From positions 248,001-312,000 of the forward strand of contig NZ_JAMZAW010000006.1 of assembly GCF_024158745.1 (NCBI RefSeq): a stretch of 64,000 nt of DNA, read 5' to 3'. This DNA comes from Paenibacillus tyrphae (GTDB lineage: Bacteria; Bacillota; Bacilli; Paenibacillales; NBRC-103111). The notes under the pieces were generated by a model. The model did no database searches, had not been told where the DNA came from, and saw only the letters and a list, made by a program, of their open reading frames with translations. A program made the translations under genes and the position numbers. Shown here piece after piece: positions 8,629 to 16,769 of the stretch (the stretch's first letter is position 1; every line of letters starts with the position of its first letter).

Positions 8629-9606
8629 ATGGCAAACATTAAAGAAATTGCCCGCATGGCAGGCGTTTCGGTCACGACGGTCTCCCGCGTGCTGAACCGC
8701 CACCCGTACGTGAGCGAGGACAAAAGGGCCGCCGTGCTGGAGGCGGTGCGGAAGCTGGACTATGTGCAGAATTTGAACGCCGTCCATTTGATCAAAGGCA
8801 AGACGTCGATGATCGCGGTCGTGCTCCCTTATGTGGATAATCCGTACTTGAGCTCGCCGGTGGAAGGCATCTTGAGTGAAGCGAACCGGAGCGGGTACCG
8901 CGTTGTCCTCTGCCAGACGAACTACCGCCCCGAGGAAGAGCTCAAAGTGCTCGAAATGCTCAGAATGAAGCAGGTCGACGGCGTCATTATTACGTCGCGG
9001 ACGAATGATTGGGATGTGATCAAGCCTTTTTTGGCTTATGGTCCGATCGTTGTTTGCGAGGACGCAGGGGACGAGCCGCTGTCCTGCGCCTATATCGACC
9101 ACTACCGCAGCTTTGAATCGGGCTTGCGCTATTTGACGGCCAAGGGACATCGGCACATCGCTTGCTGCATCGGCAGGCGAAACAGCAGCACGAGTCTGGC
9201 GCGGGAACGCGCCGTCCGGGAAGCGCTCGCTGCCGTGCAGGAGCCGCTGCGGCCGGAGTGGATATTCTACGACGCGCTATCGATGGAAGCGGGGATGGAG
9301 GTCGCGCATCGGCTGTCCGGCATGAACCCGCGCCCGACGGCGGTGCTGGCGGGTACGCATCAGACGGCGGCGGGGCTTGTCGCCGAAGCGCGCAAGCTCG
9401 GGCTTCGCGTACCTGATGATTTGGCGGTGATTGGCTTCGATAACCATATGCTCGGCCAGTTGCTCGACATTACTGCGGTAGAGCAGTCGAACAAGGACGT
9501 GGGCCGCGCCGCTTTTCAAATGCTGTACCGCTATATCGCGGAAGACCTGTATGAGGCGGAGAAACAGGAGCTGCCGGTCCGGCTGGTGGAGCGGTCAACG
9601 GTTTGA
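8629..9606 (+). CDS. LacI-family transcriptional regulator
   Basis: Cytoplasmic repressor or activator of 325 residues. The N-terminal helix-turn-helix is ANIKEIARMAGVSVTTVSRV followed by LNRHPYVSE, then a hinge and a periplasmic-binding-protein-like effector domain (MIAVVLPYVDNPYLSSPVEG, VDGVIITSR, VIGFDN). The start is ATG 8629 after GGGGAGGAG; in-frame codons upstream lack a ribosome binding site. No sugar genes adjoin it directly, so its effector and targets are unknown. Confidence 0.93.
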   Translation: MANIKEIARMAGVSVTTVSRVLNRHPYVSEDKRAAVLEAVRKLDYVQNLNAVHLIKGKTSMIAVVLPYVDNPYLSSPVEGILSEANRSGYRVVLCQTNYRPEEELKVLEMLRMKQVDGVIITSRTNDWDVIKPFLAYGPIVVCEDAGDEPLSCAYIDHYRSFESGLRYLTAKGHRHIACCIGRRNSSTSLARERAVREALAAVQEPLRPEWIFYDALSMEAGMEVAHRLSGMNPRPTAVLAGTHQTAAGLVAEARKLGLRVPDDLAVIGFDNHMLGQLLDITAVEQSNKDVGRAAFQMLYRYIAEDLYEAEKQELPVRLVERSTV

Positions 9607-9619
9607 GGCGAGCGGAAGC

Positions 9620-9648
9620 TGGACAAGTAGAGGAGAGCCAGCTATAAT
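9620..9648 (+). promoter_or_regulatory. padR promoter
   Basis: TGGACA (9620-9625), 17-base spacer, TATAAT (9643-9648). Just downstream are two direct repeats, CGATATATA and CGATGTATA, 15 bases apart in start position, which may be the PadR operator. Confidence 0.55.
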
Positions 9649-9730
9649 AATACCTAGAATTACGATATATAGATTTGCGATGTATAAATTCGAATGACAG
9701 CATAGGCATGGAAAGGAGGCGCACTCTGCT

Positions 9731-10063
9731 ATGAAGCTCAGCAAGGAGCTGCTGAAAGGAAGCACCGGCACGATGATTCTTACGCTGCTCGGGCGGCGCA
9801 ATATGTACGGGTATGAATTGATCAAGGAGCTGGAGAAGAGCTCGGGCGGAATATTTTCGCTGAAGGAAGGGACGCTGTATCCGATTCTGCACGGCATGGA
9901 GGCGGAGCGCTGGGTCGAGGCGTACTGGGAGGAAGCTCAGGGACGGCAGCGCAAATACTACCGCATCACCGAGGCCGGCAAGCGGCATCTTCAGGAGAAA
10001 ACGGCGGAGTGGAAGCAGTTCCGCGACGCGGTCGATCTCGTCTTGGGGGAGGGAAAAGCATGA
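9731..10063 (+). CDS. PadR-family transcriptional regulator
   Basis: Winged-helix regulator of 110 residues. Family motifs are LKGSTGTMILTLLGRRNMYG, YELIKELEKSS, FSLKEGTLYPILHGME and RKYYRITEAGKRHL. The start ATG 9731 follows AAAGGAGG. Its stop overlaps the next start by four bases (ATGA), so the two are translationally coupled. In Firmicutes such PadR genes commonly precede a membrane protein with a HAAS domain and repress it; that fits here. Confidence 0.94.
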   Translation: MKLSKELLKGSTGTMILTLLGRRNMYGYELIKELEKSSGGIFSLKEGTLYPILHGMEAERWVEAYWEEAQGRQRKYYRITEAGKRHLQEKTAEWKQFRDAVDLVLGEGKA

Positions 10064-11379
10064 TCCGTGAGCACGAGAACGTGCGGGATTATTTGAGTAG
10101 TGTCTGCTCGCAGATTCGGGTGAGAGAGCTGCATAAGGACATCCGGCGGGAGCTGGAAAGCCACTTGGAGGAGCTGGTGCTCGATAAGGAGGCGGAAGGC
10201 GCGAGCCGGGAGGAAGCGGTCGCTTGGGCGATTCGGCAGATGGGCGACCCAGTCACGGTTGGGCGGGAGCTGCACCGCATTCACAAGCCGCGGATGCATT
10301 GGGGCTTGCTGCTCGGTTTGATCGCCTTTCTGGGGCTGGGGGTCTTCGCGATGAGCAGCATCGAGTCCAGCTATGCGGTGATGCGTTCCAACGGCCTAAA
10401 AGGAGTTGATTTCGCAATTCGTAATATGTTTTTTATCGGGGTGGGAATGCCGATTTTATTGGTGTTTTATTTTATGGATTACCGGAAGCTGAAGGCTTGG
10501 TCGCTCCTTATGTATTATCTTGCCGCTGGCGGTATGCTTTACGTGCTGCTGTTCGGACATCAGGTGAATGGGGCGAGAAGTTATCTGTCCATTTGGAGAT
10601 TTTCAATAGATTTGGCTAGCGTCACTTCTTATTTATTTATCGCTGCTGCGGCCGGATTGCTTCTCGATTGGCGGGGGCAGAAGCGTCATTTTTGGCTGAA
10701 ATCGATGCTTGCTTTTGTTCTCGTACCGGTCATGCTCTATGCGATGGTGCCTTCGTTACCGACGCTTCTATTTTATCTGGTAAGCTACGGGATATTATGT
10801 GGGGTCGTTACCCGTAAATGGTGGCTTGCGCTGCTGCAAACGGGAGGAACGCTGCTTCTTCTGGGTGGAGCGTTCTTGATCAGGTTTTACTTGAGTCAGC
10901 GAGTGTTGGCATTTCTTAATCCCGATAGAGATCCTTCGGGCGCGGGGTATATGTACATCCAGATGAGAGAGGCTCTGAGCAGCGCCGGCTGGTGGGGCCA
11001 CGGATTCGGAGCGGTCAATCCCAAGCTGCCGTATGTTCATGGTGAACTGATTTTTACTTATCTCGTCTACAGCTTCGGTTGGGGAGTCGGTATTGCGGTT
11101 GCAGGTGCTGCCGTTTATTTTGTGGCCCGGATGCTCCATTCGATGGGGCAGATCCGCGAGACATATGGCAAAATGCTGATTGTGGCCGCCACTTCGATCA
11201 TCGGGGTGCAATTCGGCTATTGCATCGGCATGTCACTAGGCCTGCTGCCGATTACCTCGGTTGTCCTTCCGTTCGTCAGCTATGGCGGAACCCATATAAT
11301 GGTCGAGATGGCGATTATCGGCCTCGTTCTCGGCATTTACCGGCGGAAGGACATGATCCGCCTCGGCAGGACCTTCTGA
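10060..11379 (+). CDS. HAAS domain fused to a SEDS (FtsW/RodA/SpoVE) membrane protein
   Basis: 439 residues. Residues 1-80 form the HAAS helical domain (LHKDIRRELESHLEELVLD, WAIRQMGDPVTVGRELHRIH) that usually follows a PadR gene. From about residue 84 come roughly ten membrane helices of the SEDS family, which polymerise peptidoglycan strands. SEDS marks are DPDRDPSGAGY, GFGAVNPKLPYVHGELIF and LPFVSYGGTHIM. The catalytic Asp of RodA/FtsW sits in HTDF; here the matching site reads HGEL, Glu at residue 329. The start ATG 10060 overlaps padR. It is a specialised SEDS-like protein, perhaps regulated by the HAAS domain; polymerase activity is uncertain. Confidence 0.85.
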   Translation: MIREHENVRDYLSSVCSQIRVRELHKDIRRELESHLEELVLDKEAEGASREEAVAWAIRQMGDPVTVGRELHRIHKPRMHWGLLLGLIAFLGLGVFAMSSIESSYAVMRSNGLKGVDFAIRNMFFIGVGMPILLVFYFMDYRKLKAWSLLMYYLAAGGMLYVLLFGHQVNGARSYLSIWRFSIDLASVTSYLFIAAAAGLLLDWRGQKRHFWLKSMLAFVLVPVMLYAMVPSLPTLLFYLVSYGILCGVVTRKWWLALLQTGGTLLLLGGAFLIRFYLSQRVLAFLNPDRDPSGAGYMYIQMREALSSAGWWGHGFGAVNPKLPYVHGELIFTYLVYSFGWGVGIAVAGAAVYFVARMLHSMGQIRETYGKMLIVAATSIIGVQFGYCIGMSLGLLPITSVVLPFVSYGGTHIMVEMAIIGLVLGIYRRKDMIRLGRTF

Positions 11380-11388
11380 CGGCAAAAT

Positions 11389-11432
11389 AGACGCCAGTCG
11401 CACCCGGCACAGCGGGACGATGGCGTCTTTTT
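11389..11432. terminator. Bidirectional terminator
   Basis: AGACGCCA (11389-11396) pairs with TGGCGTCT (11421-11428), with T runs on both sides, between the convergent SEDS and ABC permease genes. Confidence 0.85.
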
Positions 11433-11438
11433 GCATGT

Positions 11439-12383
11439 CTAAGCGGCTACGTCCCGCTTGCCGAAGATGAAGAACGACAGCGCCATAAACAGCGCAAAAT
11501 AAGCGAGCAGCATCGTAACCGAGAAGCCGAGGGTCATTCCTTCGATCAGCGGTTTCCCTTTCAGATATTGCGTCAGATCGAGGTGGGCGAACAGCACATA
11601 CTTGACCCAAGAGTATTCGCGAAGCCCGTGCACGATGCTCGTTCCGACAAAGAGCAGGGCAATGGAGCCGCCGATGGCGAAGGAGCTCGACCGGAACACG
11701 GTGGAGATCATGAATCCGAACGTCGCCATCATCACGAGGGAAACGCTGTTCAGCGCATACGTTTGAAGCAGGGAAGCGACCATGCTTTGTTCGACGACCA
11801 TGCCGTCCCTTACATCGAGACCGGGCTGATGAAGCGCGCCGAGTCCGTAGAAGCCGATGCCGAGAAGCCAGCTTATGGCGAAAACGGAGACCAGCAAAAA
11901 TAAAGCAAATCCGAGAGATGCGATATATTTGCTTAACAGTACTTTCCACCGTTTGGCCGGCCGGATCAGGATGAGCTTGATTGTACCTCCCGAAAACTCC
12001 CCGGCGACGTTGTCCGCCGCTACGACGATCGTAAAGATCGTGATCAGCGTGATTAGGCTTGTTCCCAGCGTGACGGGAGTCCACAAGCTGCGTTCGTTGA
12101 CGGGAATGTCGTGCTCGATGGCATACCGGTCGCGAAGAATGCTTTCCTGAAGACGCTGCTTCTGTCCTTCGCCCACCCGCGCGTCGCTTATCATCTGCTC
12201 CGTCTGCTGAATGTTTGCTGCGAGCCGGGTTTTCCAGTCCCTTTGATCATTCGGCTTATCCATAAATTGGACAGTGGACAGGAGCGTCATAAATACGATC
12301 AAGCTCGCGGCCATCACCCAGGTTCGCCATCGGCGGAAAATTTTCATCGATTCGTTCTGCACCAAAGGCATCAGCCTAAGCAT
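11439..12383 (-). CDS. ABC-2 type transporter permease
   Basis: Membrane half of an ABC exporter, 314 residues. One N-terminal helix (MAASLIVFMTLLSTVQFM) is followed by a ~75-residue extracellular loop and five further helices, typical of the ABC-2/NatB-like class. Motif GEFSGGTIKLILIRP sits before the second helix. ATG 12383 follows GGGAGGGG and overlaps the end of the ATPase gene by eight bases. Substrate unknown; such pairs export antibiotics, peptides or ions. Confidence 0.9.
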   Translation of the reverse strand: MLRLMPLVQNESMKIFRRWRTWVMAASLIVFMTLLSTVQFMDKPNDQRDWKTRLAANIQQTEQMISDARVGEGQKQRLQESILRDRYAIEHDIPVNERSLWTPVTLGTSLITLITIFTIVVAADNVAGEFSGGTIKLILIRPAKRWKVLLSKYIASLGFALFLLVSVFAISWLLGIGFYGLGALHQPGLDVRDGMVVEQSMVASLLQTYALNSVSLVMMATFGFMISTVFRSSSFAIGGSIALLFVGTSIVHGLREYSWVKYVLFAHLDLTQYLKGKPLIEGMTLGFSVTMLLAYFALFMALSFFIFGKRDVAA

Positions 12384-13401
12384 GCTGCTCCCCTCCCGTC
12401 AGCTCCAAAAATTGTTCCTCCAGCGTCCGGCCCGAACTGCGGACGCCGTACACTTCGATGCCGGCTTGCACCAACGTGCGCACAACAGAGGGGATGACCT
12501 GTCTGGCAAGCCTGCCTTCGACTGCGGCTTCGGCCGTCCCGCTGCGTTCCGGGCCGGTATGCTCGAAGGCTGCCTCCGGATACGAGGAGGCGAGCAGCAG
12601 CTGCGCGCTTGCAGGCTCGTTCACCTCGAACACGACGCGGAGCTTGGCGTCCGAGGGCCCGGCGGCCAGCTCCCGTACCGGACGAACGTCGATCAACTCG
12701 CCTTGGCGGATGATGGCGACCCGGTCGCACATGAGCTCCATCTCGGACAACAGGTGGCTGGAAACGATAATCGCCAGCCCTTCCGTCCGGGCCAGCCGCC
12801 GCAAATAATCGCGCAGCTCCCGGATACCGGCGGGGTCCAGGCCGTTCGTCGGCTCGTCGAGGATCAGCACCTTCGGACGGTGCAGCAGCGCTTGCGCAAC
12901 GCCTAGCCTTTGGCGCATCCCGAGAGAGTAGGTGCGCACCTTATCGCGAATCCGCTCCTTCAAGCCGACCAGCTCGGCGACTTCGTCGATTCTGGCTTTC
13001 GTCACGCTCTCGTGCATCCTCGCAAAGTGCAGTAAATTGTGGTAGCCGGACAAATACTTGTACATCTCCGGATTTTCGACAATAGCCCCGACGCGCTTCA
13101 TGGCGTCTTCAAACTGCCGCTTGACGCTAAGGCCGTCGATCAGCACTTCCCCGCCCGACATTCCGATGAGACCGACGATCATGCGGATGGTCGTCGTTTT
13201 CCCTGCACCGTTCGGTCCGAGCAGACCGAATATTTCGCCAGCCCGCACCTCCAGATCAAGCCGATTGACGATCGCCTTTCCCCGGATCGTCTTCGTAAGC
13301 CCGCGAATTTGCACTACGGGCGGCCGGTCCCTCCATGCCCCGGAACCCGTTTGTTCCGTCGGGAGCTTTTTTTCTACAGCATGCTCTGCCTGCCTGTTCA
13401 A
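12376..13401 (-). CDS. ABC transporter ATP-binding protein
   Basis: ATPase of 341 residues powering the adjoining permease. Walker A GPNGAGKTTT, signature YSLGMRQRLG (LGMRQ variant common in ABC-2 exporters), Walker B VLILDEPTNGLDP and switch His in IIVSSHLL are all intact. The ~85-residue C-terminal extension after the core is normal for this subfamily. The first ~25 residues are an unusual polar leader. The start is TTG 13401, fixed by GGAGGGG eight bases before it; the ATG in that gap hits a stop after one codon. Confidence 0.94.
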   Translation of the reverse strand: MNRQAEHAVEKKLPTEQTGSGAWRDRPPVVQIRGLTKTIRGKAIVNRLDLEVRAGEIFGLLGPNGAGKTTTIRMIVGLIGMSGGEVLIDGLSVKRQFEDAMKRVGAIVENPEMYKYLSGYHNLLHFARMHESVTKARIDEVAELVGLKERIRDKVRTYSLGMRQRLGVAQALLHRPKVLILDEPTNGLDPAGIRELRDYLRRLARTEGLAIIVSSHLLSEMELMCDRVAIIRQGELIDVRPVRELAAGPSDAKLRVVFEVNEPASAQLLLASSYPEAAFEHTGPERSGTAEAAVEGRLARQVIPSVVRTLVQAGIEVYGVRSSGRTLEEQFLELTGGEQHA

Positions 13402-13598
13402 ACCATATCCCCTCCGTACGATATCCTTCCGTTCGGAATTCAGTATAGCCGGGACATCTTAATAACTAGCGGAGGAAATTCTTAACAACATCTTAAATTC
13501 AGGAGGACTGGGAAAAGGGTACAACGACGAAGAGGACCGGAGCAGCCCCCGGTCCTTACTAAGCTATATCAATGGTTAAATGTGTACATGTATCGGAA

Positions 13599-13694
13599 TC
13601 AGAGCGGCTGCACATGCTGGTAGGTCACAATCAGAGCGAACGTGAGCAGCAGACTTAAGAACGCATATTTCAGTTGCCTCAGTGTGAAATTCAT
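13599..13694 (-). CDS. 31-residue membrane peptide
   Basis: Short gene found by eye: ATG 13694 to TGA 13599, giving a basic start (MNFTLRQLKYA) and one hydrophobic helix (FLSLLLTFALIVTY), ending QHVQPL. The start has an excellent ribosome binding site, AAAGGGAGGGAAGCTC before the ATG. It lies 197 bases upstream of the ABC exporter genes on the same strand. A hairpin AGGACCGG/CCGGTCCT (13533-13556) lies between them but lacks a T run, so cotranscription is possible. Function unknown; small membrane regulators of transporters have this form. Confidence 0.6.
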   Translation of the reverse strand: MNFTLRQLKYAFLSLLLTFALIVTYQHVQPL

Positions 13695-13967
13695 GAGCTT
13701 CCCTCCCTTTCCTAGCCTGTGAGATTCATTGTAGCGCAGGACAATAGGTCTTGGTGTTAAGATTTTGTAACGATGCGTCTAGCGGTCCCTTAGCCATCGG
13801 GCCGTAGATAGTCGTCATTACCCGTCCGACTGTCTGCCTGAATCATAGCGGCAAGGTGAATAGTTAAGTAATTTAATTATCAGCGATTCATCATCCGATT
13901 GCAATTGAAGTAAATGGAAGAAAAGGAGACGATTGTTTTGTAGACGCTAGAGAAGGAGAGAGGGAAC

Positions 13968-14654
13968 ATGGGATCGAGAATCATGCATTACTGCATATCC
14001 AATCGAATTGCACAAAAGCTTTCCATCGAAAACCGCAGCGATTTTTTGATTGGCGGGATTGCGCCGGACGGTCTTCGTGAAATGAACCATTCCAAAGAGG
14101 TTACCCACTTTGTTGAAAGAGAGTCAACGGGGAGGCGCCGCATAAACTATTGGAGGTTTGTTGAAAAGTACAAAGAGCGGATACGGGAGCCTTTTTACTC
14201 GGGCTATTTATGTCATTTGATTGCGGATGAAGTGTGGTCGGCGGATACGTATTTTCAAAAGGTGCGGTCGTTGTCGGCGGAGGAACGGAGCGAAGCGCGG
14301 AACATGAGCTACAGAGACTTTCGGAGACTCAACGGTGTCATTATTGCGCGATATGGGCTGCAGCGGGACCCGCATCCGATTCCCGAAGTAGCCATGGACG
14401 AAATCAGTGCGGAGTCCGTTGCGTCATTGCTTGACGATTTGGACAGAGATTTCAATTTCGACAAAACCGCGGCGCACGAGCCACTGGAGTTTCTGCGGCA
14501 TGACGAGGTTTTTCACTATATCGAAGTATCGGTCAACCGTTGTGCGGCCTTCCTGCTTGAGCACGTGATGGAGCCCAAAGTTAGCGAGCCTCGGCCGGCT
14601 GCTAGCCCAAATCCCGCGGCAGACTGTTCCGGCTGCGGAAAGCCGTCGGACTGA
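13968..14654 (+). CDS. Zinc-dependent phospholipase C-like protein
   Basis: 228 residues resembling the Zn-dependent phospholipase C fold (PF00882-like). Metal-ligand type motifs are RIMHYCISNRIA, DFLIGGIAPDG, KEVTHFVE, and FYSGYLCHLIADEVW. There is no signal peptide, so it is probably cytoplasmic and may act on a different substrate from the secreted toxins of the family. ATG 13968 follows GAAGGAGAGAGGG. The last ~17 codons overlap the convergent AraC gene by 53 bases and read as a Pro/Ala-rich tail, perhaps a recent extension. Confidence 0.75.
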   Translation: MGSRIMHYCISNRIAQKLSIENRSDFLIGGIAPDGLREMNHSKEVTHFVERESTGRRRINYWRFVEKYKERIREPFYSGYLCHLIADEVWSADTYFQKVRSLSAEERSEARNMSYRDFRRLNGVIIARYGLQRDPHPIPEVAMDEISAESVASLLDDLDRDFNFDKTAAHEPLEFLRHDEVFHYIEVSVNRCAAFLLEHVMEPKVSEPRPAASPNPAADCSGCGKPSD

Positions 14655-15465
14655 TCCCGTAAAAGGCGGCAAACTGCTTGGAGAAATAATGGATCGAATC
14701 GTAGCCGAGATTGTCCGAAATGGATGTGACCGACTGCCGGCTTTCCAGCAGCAAATTGGCCGCTTTTTTCATTTTCATCCGCAGCAAATAGTCCTTCGGG
14801 GTCATGCCGGTTTCCTGCTTGAACAGCTTGTAAAAGTACGATTTTTTCAGCCGGCATTTGCGGCACCATTCCTCGAACGAATAACGGCGCTCCGGGTGGC
14901 GCTCCATCTCCTCCATAATTTGCAGAATGCGGTAATCGTTCGGCGCAGCGCTCTTGATGCTGTTGTACCAGCGCAGCAGAAACGCGCGCATCAGTGCCCC
15001 CGTAATCGATTCTACATAATAAGGAGCGTCCTCCGATCTGGCGATTTGCACGAACAGTTCAATCAGATGCGGATAGGGGCTCAGCGACGTTTTGGTCGGA
15101 AATTCATCGAGCTCGGGGCAATGTTCCTGCCGGGTCAGCATCGACCGGTCGGGCGGATCGGGATAAAAGGCGAATCGCGGCTCCGGAACCGGATGCCGCT
15201 CCCATAAATCGCAGTAAATGTTATAGGAATCGAGCGGAAAGCCGGGCTTATGATGAAATGAATGCACCTGTCCCGGGCGGATGAAAATCAGGGTGCCTTT
15301 TTCCACGGAATACGTGACGTTGTCCACGACGATATCTCCGCGGCCGTCCATAAACAGGTGATAGGCGAACGTATAGCCGACTCTTGTTCCTTCATGCTCG
15401 CCGCCGTTATACGTATAGGGAGCCGCCGAACGCACATGCGGAGCGATTTCTGCCAAATCCTTCAT
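14602..15465 (-). CDS. AraC-family regulator with cupin sensor domain
   Basis: Regulator of 287 residues. The N-terminal cupin-like ligand domain includes YHLFMDGRGDIVVD and IFIRPGQVHSFHH. The C-terminal double helix-turn-helix has FEEWCRKCRLKKSYFYKLFK and the family signature SDNLGYDSIHYFSKQFAAFY. ATG 15465 lies seven bases after GGAGGG; a GTG one codon earlier is possible. It is divergent from the PhyH gene and probably regulates it and the glycoside hydrolase behind it. Confidence 0.92.
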   Translation of the reverse strand: MKDLAEIAPHVRSAAPYTYNGGEHEGTRVGYTFAYHLFMDGRGDIVVDNVTYSVEKGTLIFIRPGQVHSFHHKPGFPLDSYNIYCDLWERHPVPEPRFAFYPDPPDRSMLTRQEHCPELDEFPTKTSLSPYPHLIELFVQIARSEDAPYYVESITGALMRAFLLRWYNSIKSAAPNDYRILQIMEEMERHPERRYSFEEWCRKCRLKKSYFYKLFKQETGMTPKDYLLRMKMKKAANLLLESRQSVTSISDNLGYDSIHYFSKQFAAFYGISPTAFRSRNSLPRDLG

Positions 15466-15604
15466 CACGGGTCCCTCCGGACGTTAGATTCTCACGAATA
15501 GCGGAATTTTGTACAAATCGATGGAAGGCCTTTCAAATACATGCCCAACGTCCTAATGATACAATAACCCCGACAAAAGAAAAAGCGCAGGAGGCTGGAA
15601 GGCG

Positions 15605-16474
15605 ATGGAGGAGCGGAAACGGACAGGCGGCAGTCTGACGCAAGCGCAGCTGGACCGCTACGATAAGGAAGGGTATTTGGTGCTGCCCGACTTGCTCTCC
15701 GAAGAGGAGATGGCCGCCGCCCGGGAAGCGATGACCGCGAAGGTATCCATGATTGCGGATGAATTGCACGCGAGCGGAATGATCCCGGATAAACTGGACG
15801 ACCGGCCGTTTCCGAAGCGCCTCGCCGAGCTGTTTCGCGGGCTCACCGATCAAGACTTTCTGCGGTTTGGACGCAGCTGGCGCGACCGAATTCCCGGATA
15901 TTTTCACCTGATGAGCAGCCCGCGCATCTTGGATGCCGTCGAATCGCTGATCGGCGGCGAAATCTTCTGCAATCCGGTCTACAACGTCCGGCCGAAAGTT
16001 CCGGGCGTCGCCGCAGGCGCGGTGCCCTGGCATCAGGACAAATCGTATTGGCCCGACGCCAATGCGAATCCGGTCATTACGGTGTGGATCTCGTTCGTCG
16101 ATGCGACGCTGGAGAACGGCTGCCTGCACCTGAAGCCGGGGACGCACCGGAAGCGGCTGCTCGAATGGCACCGCGAGAGCCATACCGGCACCGGCTATAC
16201 GGCGCTGGAGGACCATCAGCTCGGCAGCCGCGAAACGGTCGCCCTGCCCGTCAAGGCGGGCACGGCTATTTTGTTCAACGACCGGCTGCTGCACATGTCC
16301 ACGCCGAACCGGTCGGATGAGGTGCGCTGGAGCGTCGATTTGCGCTACCAGCCGACGGATCAGGACCCGATGTCCGCGCACGGGGCAGGCTTTCTCGCCC
16401 GCAGCCGGCTTTATCCCGAAAGGGTTGCCACCTTGCAGGACTGGCTGCTGGAGAAGACGGAGCACGCCGTCTAG
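15605..16474 (+). CDS. Phytanoyl-CoA dioxygenase (PhyH) family oxygenase
   Basis: Fe(II)/2-oxoglutarate-dependent oxygenase of 289 residues, cytoplasmic. The iron triad is visible: HxD in VPWHQDKSYWP and the distal His in FNDRLLHMSTPN, with the 2-oxoglutarate Arg in VRWSVDLRY. The N-terminus has the family opening LDRYDKEGYLVLPDLLSEEE. ATG 15605 follows AGGAGG. A likely -10 (GATACAAT) lies near 15559. The substrate is unknown; the setting beside an AraC gene and a glycoside hydrolase suggests a plant- or sugar-derived compound. Confidence 0.93.
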   Translation: MEERKRTGGSLTQAQLDRYDKEGYLVLPDLLSEEEMAAAREAMTAKVSMIADELHASGMIPDKLDDRPFPKRLAELFRGLTDQDFLRFGRSWRDRIPGYFHLMSSPRILDAVESLIGGEIFCNPVYNVRPKVPGVAAGAVPWHQDKSYWPDANANPVITVWISFVDATLENGCLHLKPGTHRKRLLEWHRESHTGTGYTALEDHQLGSRETVALPVKAGTAILFNDRLLHMSTPNRSDEVRWSVDLRYQPTDQDPMSAHGAGFLARSRLYPERVATLQDWLLEKTEHAV

Positions 16475-16489
16475 TCAATCCTATCAATC

Positions 16490-16733
16490 AAGCTGCGGAG
16501 CGGCTTCAGAGTGTTGAGGAAGTGGTCGTATAAAAAATAGAGAAACATACGTGGGTGGGGTATCTACTGGAGGAGCGGTAGCGTTCGCCTTTGTCTGCGG
16601 GAAATACCCGCTGTTAAGCGGCTCCAATCAAAATTTCCCGTGGACAAGAGCGACCGGAAGTAGATACCCCCCCTCGTACATCTCTATTACCTCAATTGAC
16701 CACTTTCTCAACAATTCAGCTGCGCAACGGCTT
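16490..16733 (+). repeat. Palindromic element E2 with flanking hairpins
   Basis: Core 16513-16712. Nested stems: GTTGAGGAAGTGGTC with GACCACTTTCTCAAC; AATAGAGA with TCTCTATT; GGGGTATCTACT with AGTAGATACCCC; GTCTGCGGGAAAT with ATTTCCCGTGGAC (two G-T pairs); CCGCT with AGCGG at the tip. The arms CGTTCGCCTTTG and GAGCGACCGGAAG match E1 and E4. Bracketing hairpins are AAGCTGCGGAGCGGCTT (16490) and AGCTGCGCAACGGCTT (16718). It fills the gap between the PhyH and GHL6 genes. Confidence 0.85.
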
Positions 16734-16769
16734 AACTCACCTAGCCCAAGAAAGCGAGGTCGCCAAACG

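Noticed and set aside
16551..16769. In-frame N-terminal extension of the GHL6 hydrolase
   Set aside because: It is a translation of palindromic element E2 and has no ribosome binding site; homology to GHL6 proteins begins at MRFRQVHLDFH (16770).
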